This document shows, in pieces, positions 7,405 to 11,626 of a stretch of 11,626 nt of DNA; positions within the stretch are counted from its first letter, which is position 1, and every line of letters begins with the position of its first letter. The notes under the pieces were generated by a model that saw nothing but the letters and a program-made list of their open reading frames with translations, made no database searches and was not told the origin of the DNA. Origin of the DNA: JAJEAD01 sp964420925 (GTDB lineage Bacteria; Pseudomonadota; Gammaproteobacteria; HK1); assembly GCA_964420925.1 (NCBI GenBank), contig CAYQVB010000046.1, positions 1 to 11,626 on the forward strand. The letters are read 5' to 3'. The translations under genes and the position numbers were made by a program.

Positions 7405-8184
7405 ATGCGCGTCGTTCTCGGGATCGAATATGACGGCACGCGCTTTGCCGGCTGGGCGAGACAGCCCGGCGCCCGCACCGTGGCCGAAGTGCTGGAGCGT
7501 GCCGTGTCGGCGGTCGCAGACCATCCCGTGGTCACGGTGTGCGCGGGGCGGACCGACGCCGGGGTGCACGCGATCGGCCAGGTCGCGCACTTCGACACCG
7601 AGGCGATGCGACCGCAGCGCGCGTGGATTCTGGGTGTGAACACCCAACTCCCCGCCGACGTTTCCGTACGCTGGGGGTGCGAGCCGGGCGAGGACTTCCA
7701 CGCGCGCTACTCCGCCCTGCGTCGCCACTACCGCTACGTCATTTACAACCATACGACGCGTTCGCCGCTGCTTTGCTCTCGGGCCGCGCGTTTCCATCGC
7801 CGACTCGATGTCGCTGCGATGCGCCGCGCCGCGCGCGAACTGGTAGGCGAGCACGATTTCAGCGCCTTCCGCGCATCCGACTGCCAGGCGCGAAACCCGG
7901 TGCGCACCGTCCATCGCCTCGAGGTCGAAGGCCACGGGGACTTCGTGGTCATCGACGTGTGCGCGAATGCCTTCCTCAAGCGCATGGTCCGCAACCTGGC
8001 CGGGGTGCTGCAGGCGGTGGGCAGCGGCGAACGCCCCGTCAAATGGGCAGGAGAGGTCCTCGCTTCGCGCTCGCGGATCTGCGGGGGAGTGACCGCTCCG
8101 CCCCAGGGCCTGTATCTGACCCGGGTGGAGTACGAGGCACGCTTCCGGTTGCCTTCGGTTTCCCATTGGAGACCCCTTTGGTAG
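7405..8184 (+). CDS. truA: tRNA pseudouridine(38-40) synthase
   Basis: TruA isomerises uridines 38-40 in the anticodon stem-loop of many tRNAs. The protein has 259 residues, normal for the family. It shows GIEYDGTRFAGWARQ (6-20) and AGRTDAGVHAIGQV (47-60), the latter carrying the catalytic Asp51 (D60 in E. coli). RHYRYVIYN and the RNA-binding segment EHDFSAFRASDCQARNPVRT follow, then FLKRMVRNLAGVL and TAPPQGLYLTRVEY near the C-terminus. No strong Shine-Dalgarno sequence precedes ATG 7405, but the N-terminal motif starts immediately, leaving little room for another start. It sits 41 bases after fimV, the usual order, and is probably co-transcribed. Confidence 0.97.
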   Translation: MRVVLGIEYDGTRFAGWARQPGARTVAEVLERAVSAVADHPVVTVCAGRTDAGVHAIGQVAHFDTEAMRPQRAWILGVNTQLPADVSVRWGCEPGEDFHARYSALRRHYRYVIYNHTTRSPLLCSRAARFHRRLDVAAMRRAARELVGEHDFSAFRASDCQARNPVRTVHRLEVEGHGDFVVIDVCANAFLKRMVRNLAGVLQAVGSGERPVKWAGEVLASRSRICGGVTAPPQGLYLTRVEYEARFRLPSVSHWRPLW

Positions 8185-8220
8185 TCTCTCCTGCCCCGCA
8201 GGCAGCGGCCCGGCCCCGGC

Positions 8221-8859
8221 ATGCGAACACGAGTCAAGATATGCGGCGTCACCCGCCCCGAGGACGCCACCATGGCGGCGGAACTCGGGGCCGATGCCGT
8301 AGGGCTGAACTTCTGGGCCCCGGGTTCGCGCTGCATCGATGCCGGCCGGGCTGGCGAGATCGTCTCGGTCCTGCCGCCGATGGTCACGCCCATCGGGGTT
8401 TTCGTGGACCCGCAGCAAGGCGAGGTGGAAAGGGTGCTCGCGCGGGCGGGGCTTTCCGTCCTCCAGTTTCACGGCGACGAGAGCCCCTCGGAATGCGAGC
8501 GCTACGGCCTGCCCTACATCAAGGCAATTCGCGTTCGCGGGGGCGAGGACTGGGCGGAGATCGAGGCGCGCTACGCGGGCGCCCGGGCCTTTCTCGTGGA
8601 CAGCTATCGCCGGGGCCTTCCCGGCGGCACCGGGTCCGTTTTCGACTGGTCGCTCGTGCCCGTCGACCGGGACAAGGCGCTGGTGCTCGCGGGGGGACTG
8701 AAGGTGGACAACGTCGCACGAGCCGTGCGGGCGGTCCACCCTTACGCCGTCGACGTGTGCGGAGGGGTGGAGGAATCGCCCGGACGCAAGTCGCCGGCGC
8801 TGGTGGGCGCCTTCATTCGGGAGGTGATGCGTGCCAATCCTCGCGAACGAAGCGGCTGA
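8221..8859 (+). CDS. trpF: Phosphoribosylanthranilate isomerase
   Basis: TrpF performs the Amadori rearrangement of phosphoribosylanthranilate to CdRP in tryptophan synthesis. The 212-residue TIM-barrel protein has RVKICGVTRPEDA with the catalytic Cys8, LQFHGDES, FLVDSYRRGLPGGTG with the expected catalytic Asp, and FDWSLVP. The phosphate-binding loops are LAGGLKVDNV and AVDVCGGVE. All key residues are present, so the enzyme should be active. The start at ATG 8221 is fixed by the family N-terminus but lacks a clear ribosome binding site. The 36 bases between truA and trpF hold a small 5-bp hairpin (8191-8205). The 3' end overlaps the following small ORF by 29 bases. In relatives with the full cluster the next genes are trpB and trpA; here only a short remnant of them remains, so trpF is the only intact tryptophan gene in the window. 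Confidence 0.96.
   Translation: MRTRVKICGVTRPEDATMAAELGADAVGLNFWAPGSRCIDAGRAGEIVSVLPPMVTPIGVFVDPQQGEVERVLARAGLSVLQFHGDESPSECERYGLPYIKAIRVRGGEDWAEIEARYAGARAFLVDSYRRGLPGGTGSVFDWSLVPVDRDKALVLAGGLKVDNVARAVRAVHPYAVDVCGGVEESPGRKSPALVGAFIREVMRANPRERSG
8819..8828 (+). promoter_or_regulatory. Full-length Shine-Dalgarno site for the trpB/trpA relic
   Basis: GGGAGGTGAT inside the 3' end of trpF contains GGAGGTGAT, complementary to nine bases of the conserved 16S rRNA 3' end. GGAGG ends six bases before GTG 8831, ideal spacing. It is one of the strongest ribosome binding sites in the window, which is striking because the ORF it serves appears to be a catalytically dead remnant. It was presumably the trpB ribosome binding site. 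Confidence 0.7.
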
Positions 8860-9079
8860 AGACCCGATGATCGGTGCTGGTCCGGACGAGTCCGGAGACT
8901 TCGGCCTTTGCGGCGACGCCTTCATCGCCGAAACGCTGATCGGGCCCGTGAGGGAGCTCGAGGGAGCGTACGCGAGATACCGGCAGGATCCCGACTTCCT
9001 CGCGGAGTTTGAGGCCATCCCGACGGCGGTTTCCGCGCTCGTGGCGGAGATGCGCTCGGCCATGGACGGCGCCAAGTGA
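8831..9079 (+). CDS. Small ORF, apparent in-frame trpB-trpA deletion relic
   Basis: An 82-residue ORF sits exactly where relatives carry trpB-trpA. Residues about 18-62 read as a TrpB N-terminus: PDESGDFG, then FIAETLIGPVRELEGAY and DPDFLAEFEA match the usual PDExGxFGxxGGxFxxETL...LExAY...DPxFxxE pattern. From about residue 63, AVSALVAEMRSAMDGAK resembles the last 15-20 residues of TrpA. Everything between is missing: the TrpB PLP lysine, all catalytic residues of both subunits and the TIM barrel, roughly 1.8-2 kb. The join lies near 9014-9025 and keeps the frame. No tryptophan synthase activity is possible. Translation is likely, given GGAGGTGAT upstream (8820-8828) and a stop that overlaps the accD start as GTGA (9076-9079). 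A likely role is translational coupling to accD; a new function cannot be excluded, nor can an assembly collapse. ATG 8867 is an alternative start. The match to TrpB is strong; the TrpA match is short and less certain. Confidence 0.75.
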   Translation: MPILANEAAEDPMIGAGPDESGDFGLCGDAFIAETLIGPVRELEGAYARYRQDPDFLAEFEAIPTAVSALVAEMRSAMDGAK

Positions 9080-9936
9080 GCTGGTTCCGCAAGCTCATCC
9101 CGTCCCGCATCCGCACCGAGGGCCGCGCCAAGCGCAACGTCCCCGAGGGCCTCTGGACGAAATGTCCGGTGTGTTCGGCCTTGCTCTATCAGGCCGAGGT
9201 CGAGCGCAACTACGACGTATGCCCCAAGTGCGCCCACCACCGGCGCCAGCCCGCGCGCCGCCGCCTCGACCACTTTCTGGACCGGGAGCCGCGGATGGAG
9301 ATCGGCGCCAGTCTGAAGCCCGTGGACATGCTCGGCTTCGAGGGCTCGAAGCGCTACCGCGAGCAGATCGCGGAGAAGCAGGAGCTGACGGGAGAGAAAG
9401 ACGCGCTGGTCGTGATCCGAGGCCGCGTGAAGGGAGTGGAGCTGGTCGCCGCGGCCTTCGAGTACGAGTTCTGTGGTGGTTCAATGGGATCGGTGGTCGG
9501 GGAGCGATTCGTTCGCGCGGTCGACACCGCCGTCCTGCACCGGATTCCCCTGGTTTGCTTCGCTTCGAGCGGCGGCGCCCGGATGCAGGAGGGGCTCTTT
9601 GCCCTGATGCAGATGGCGAAGACGAGCGCCGCACTGGCCCGCCTCCGGCAGCACGCTCTGCCCTACGTCTCGGTGTTGAGCGACCCTACGACGGGCGGGG
9701 TCTCGGCGAGTCTGGGCATGCTCGGAGACCTCAACATCGCGGAGCCGAACGCGCTCATTTGCTTTACCGGCCCCCGGGTCATCGAGCAGACCATCAAGGA
9801 GAAGCTGCCCGAGGGATTTCAGCGCAGCGAGTTTCTCCTGGAGCACGGTGCGATGGACATCATCATGGACCGGCGCGAGATGCGCGACCGGATCGCCTCC
9901 CTGCTCGCGATGCTGACCCGTCAGCCTGCTCCCTGA
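9076..9936 (+). CDS. accD: Acetyl-CoA carboxylase carboxyltransferase subunit beta
   Basis: AccD pairs with AccA to transfer the carboxyl group from carboxybiotin to acetyl-CoA, giving malonyl-CoA for fatty-acid synthesis. The 286-residue protein starts MSWFRKLIP, typical of the family. A four-cysteine zinc ribbon follows (C30, C33, C49, C52 in CPVC...CPKC) and then the crotonase-like carboxyltransferase core. Core landmarks are FCGGSMGSVVGERF, FASSGGARMQEGLFALMQM, DPTTGGVSASLGMLGD and FTGPRVIEQTIKEKLPEGFQ. The start is GTG 9076, overlapping the stop of the preceding relic ORF by four bases (GTGA). Only a weak GGACGG (9064-9069) precedes it, so efficient initiation probably depends on ribosomes finishing the relic. 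The gap to folC is 16 bases. Confidence 0.97.
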   Translation: MSWFRKLIPSRIRTEGRAKRNVPEGLWTKCPVCSALLYQAEVERNYDVCPKCAHHRRQPARRRLDHFLDREPRMEIGASLKPVDMLGFEGSKRYREQIAEKQELTGEKDALVVIRGRVKGVELVAAAFEYEFCGGSMGSVVGERFVRAVDTAVLHRIPLVCFASSGGARMQEGLFALMQMAKTSAALARLRQHALPYVSVLSDPTTGGVSASLGMLGDLNIAEPNALICFTGPRVIEQTIKEKLPEGFQRSEFLLEHGAMDIIMDRREMRDRIASLLAMLTRQPAP

Positions 9937-9952
9937 GCGGCGTTCCGAGGCG

Positions 9953-11242
9953 ATGAGGGAGGGTCCTCCGCTCGCAACGGGGTCCACCCTCGACGAGTGG
10001 CTCGCGTGGGGACGAAGACTGCATCCGCGGGACGTGGTTCTGGAGACGAAGAGGTGCGCGGCGGTCGCCCGCCGTCTCGGCTCGATACCCCCCGCCTTTC
10101 CCATCGTCAGCGTCGCCGGCACCAACGGGAAGGGCACCTGCGTGGCGCTGCTCGAATCGATGATCAATGCGACCGGTGCGCGCGCCGGCGCCTACCTTTC
10201 GCCACCCCTCCTGCGTTTTTCCGAGACGGTCCGGGTTGGAGGAAGAGAGGTGGAAGATGCCGCCCTGTGTGCCGCCTTTGCCCGCGTCGAAGCGGTGCGG
10301 GGAGACACGGCGCTGACCGCCTTCGAGTTTCAGAGCCTGGCCGCGATGGAAGCGCTGCGGGCGGCGGGGGCGGAAATCGCGGTGCTGGAAATCGGAATGG
10401 GCGGGCGCGACGATGCGGTCAACATATTCGAGCCGGAGATCGCGGTCGTGACGAACGTCGGAATCGATCACGTGCGATGGCTCGGCGGCACGCGGGAGGA
10501 GATTGCCTTCCACAAGGCAGGGATTCTCCGGCCGGGGAAGCCCGTGGTGAGCGGCGAACGGGAGCCGCCCGCCGCGCTTCGCGCGCGCGCCGCTGCGCTG
10601 GCTGCTCCGCTCTACCGCCTCGGGCGCGACTTCGACACGGAGGTGGGGCCGGAAAGCTGGTCCTGGCGGAACCGCGAAGTGGAGTACGCGGATCTTCCCG
10701 CCCCGGCGCTCAGCGGGCCCTTCTGGTTCGAAAACGCCGCCGCCGCGATCATGACGATGAGGCTTCTGCCCCCTCGAATGCAGGTTGGATCCGAGCGGAT
10801 TGCACGAGCGATGAGGGGGGTCGAGCTCCCGGGTCGGCAGCAGGTGCTCGAAGGGGAAGTGGAGAAAGTGATCGACGTCGCCCACAACTTCGATTCGGTG
10901 CGCGCGCTGCGCAGCGCGCTGCGGGCTCGCGCGGTGCGAGGGCGTACACTCTCGGTGTTCGCCATGCTCGGGGACAAGGACATCGCGGGCGCCACCGCGT
11001 GCCTGCGCGACGTGATGGATTCCTGGTTCGTTTCCGGACTGCCGGGGCCGAGAGGGCTCGGCGCGCGCGCGCTCGCGGAGAGGATGGCGCCCGATCTGAG
11101 CCTGAACCTGCACTGCGACATCGCAAGCGCCTACCGCTCGGCCTGTGCCGCGGCGCGGCCGGGGGACCGCGTCGTGGTCTGGGGATCCTTTCATGCCGCG
11201 CGGGCCGCGTTCGAGTGCGAATCGCAACGCGTCGGAGGGTGA
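9953..11242 (+). CDS. folC: Bifunctional dihydrofolate synthase / folylpolyglutamate synthase
   Basis: FolC adds glutamate to dihydropteroate and then further glutamates to folates, using ATP. The 429-residue Mur-ligase-type protein has the P-loop SVAGTNGKGT (53-62), YLSPPLLRF with Ser83, VLEIGMGGR with Glu146, TNVGIDHVRWLGGTRE with His173, and KAGI with Lys188. These correspond to the metal ligands and carbamylated lysine of the E. coli enzyme as I recall them. A C-terminal domain includes VIDVAHNFDSVRAL and FAMLGDKDI. Several residues next to the catalytic ones depart from the usual motifs: SPH to SPP, DATNI to DAVNI, EKAG to HKAG and HNPH to HNFD. The catalytic residues themselves are kept, so I expect activity. 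GAGG (9947-9950) lies unusually close to the ATG. The accD-folC-dedD order is standard. Confidence 0.94.
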   Translation: MREGPPLATGSTLDEWLAWGRRLHPRDVVLETKRCAAVARRLGSIPPAFPIVSVAGTNGKGTCVALLESMINATGARAGAYLSPPLLRFSETVRVGGREVEDAALCAAFARVEAVRGDTALTAFEFQSLAAMEALRAAGAEIAVLEIGMGGRDDAVNIFEPEIAVVTNVGIDHVRWLGGTREEIAFHKAGILRPGKPVVSGEREPPAALRARAAALAAPLYRLGRDFDTEVGPESWSWRNREVEYADLPAPALSGPFWFENAAAAIMTMRLLPPRMQVGSERIARAMRGVELPGRQQVLEGEVEKVIDVAHNFDSVRALRSALRARAVRGRTLSVFAMLGDKDIAGATACLRDVMDSWFVSGLPGPRGLGARALAERMAPDLSLNLHCDIASAYRSACAAARPGDRVVVWGSFHAARAAFECESQRVGG

Positions 11243-11245
11243 GTC

Positions 11246-11626
11246 GTGGACGAGGGACTCAAGCAGCGTCTCGTGGGCGCCGCGGTGCTCGTCCTGCTCG
11301 CCGTGGTCTTCGTTCCCATGCTGCTCGAGTCGGACCCGGAACCGGGCGAGGTCGGGCTCGATCTCGGCATGCCGCCGAGCTCGGAAAGCGGGTTCAGCTC
11401 CCGTATCATTCCGCTGGAAGAACCCTCGGAGGCGGCGCCGGAATCGGTCGTCCCGCCTGCTCCCGAGCCCGTTCCGGCCGGCGAGGAGGTGGCGGCGCGC
11501 GCAACCAGTCCGGGAACCGGGGAGCCGGAAACCCGGCCCGCGGCCGGCGTCTTGCAGACCTCAGCCGTCGAACCCGACCCCCTGACCGCAGTGGTCATCG
11601 AGCCGGACGCGCCGGCGGGCAGCGAG
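11246..11626 (+). CDS. dedD: DedD-type SPOR-domain cell-division protein, 5' part
   Basis: Only the first 127 codons are present; the gene runs off the right edge. It starts at GTG 11246, three bases after the folC stop, with GGAGGGTGA (11234-11242) as ribosome binding site. The N-terminus MDEGLKQRLVGAAVL and the following VLLAVVFVPMLLE form a short cytoplasmic tail and one membrane helix (about 10-27), as in DedD. Then comes a proline-, glutamate- and alanine-rich periplasmic linker, EPSEAAPESVVPPAPEPVP. The C-terminal SPOR domain, which would bind denuded septal peptidoglycan, must lie beyond the window and is not seen. The call rests on the N-terminal pattern plus position after folC, the usual place of dedD in Gammaproteobacteria. 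Confidence 0.85.
   Translation, partial: MDEGLKQRLVGAAVLVLLAVVFVPMLLESDPEPGEVGLDLGMPPSSESGFSSRIIPLEEPSEAAPESVVPPAPEPVPAGEEVAARATSPGTGEPETRPAAGVLQTSAVEPDPLTAVVIEPDAPAGSE

Noticed and set aside
8191..8205. Hairpin between truA and trpF as a terminator
   Set aside because: The stem is only five base pairs and no U-run follows. The genes are normally co-transcribed.
8221..8859. trpF decaying together with trpBA
   Set aside because: The catalytic Cys and Asp and the phosphate loops are all present. The GGVE form of the last loop, as I recall, also occurs in functional Pseudomonas TrpF, so I see no sign of decay.
7249..9273. Minus-strand 674-codon ORF opposite fimV, truA, trpF and accD
   Set aside because: It is an antisense shadow of conserved genes; its translation is arginine-, proline- and histidine-rich without recognisable domains.
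9863..11227. Minus-strand 454-codon ORF opposite folC
   Set aside because: The plus-strand frame is FolC with intact catalytic motifs. The antisense frame is compositionally biased and motif-free.

Overview
The window is high-GC bacterial chromosome, almost fully coding, and it looks gammaproteobacterial. The main reason is the rightward run leuB-asd-fimV-truA-trpF-[relic]-accD-folC-dedD, the order found in Pseudomonas and many other non-enteric Gammaproteobacteria. FimV itself is also typical of that class. The proteins do not let me name a genus. I see no mobile element, CRISPR array, rRNA, tRNA or phage gene.

Layout. Positions 1-349 hold no convincing gene, but contain a good sigma70-type promoter (233-261) for a small HU-family DNA-binding protein (350-685). 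A GC-rich hairpin (719-745) lies between this gene and the convergent queG-dapD pair, which reads leftward (2713 to 774). From 2880 onward everything reads rightward. leuB (leucine synthesis) is followed by a 169-base gap with two tandem hairpins, then asd (aspartate pathway), fimV (polar peptidoglycan-binding hub protein), truA (tRNA pseudouridine synthase) and trpF (tryptophan synthesis). Next comes a small 82-codon ORF, then accD (fatty-acid synthesis), folC (folate) and the first 127 codons of a DedD-type SPOR protein cut by the window edge.

How the genes relate. asd and dapD both feed lysine and diaminopimelate synthesis but are on opposite strands. truA and queG both modify tRNA. accD, folC and dedD form the usual lipid, folate and division block, packed tightly and probably co-transcribed.

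The most notable point is the small ORF at 8831-9079. In relatives with the full arrangement, trpB and trpA sit between trpF and accD. Here the ORF reads as the first ~50 residues of TrpB joined in frame to the last ~20 residues of TrpA. It looks like the scar of a clean in-frame deletion of nearly all of both tryptophan synthase genes. The scar keeps a full-strength ribosome binding site and a GTGA stop/start overlap with accD, so it may survive as a translational bridge to an essential gene. I found no previously undescribed multi-gene system; the rest is conserved housekeeping sequence.
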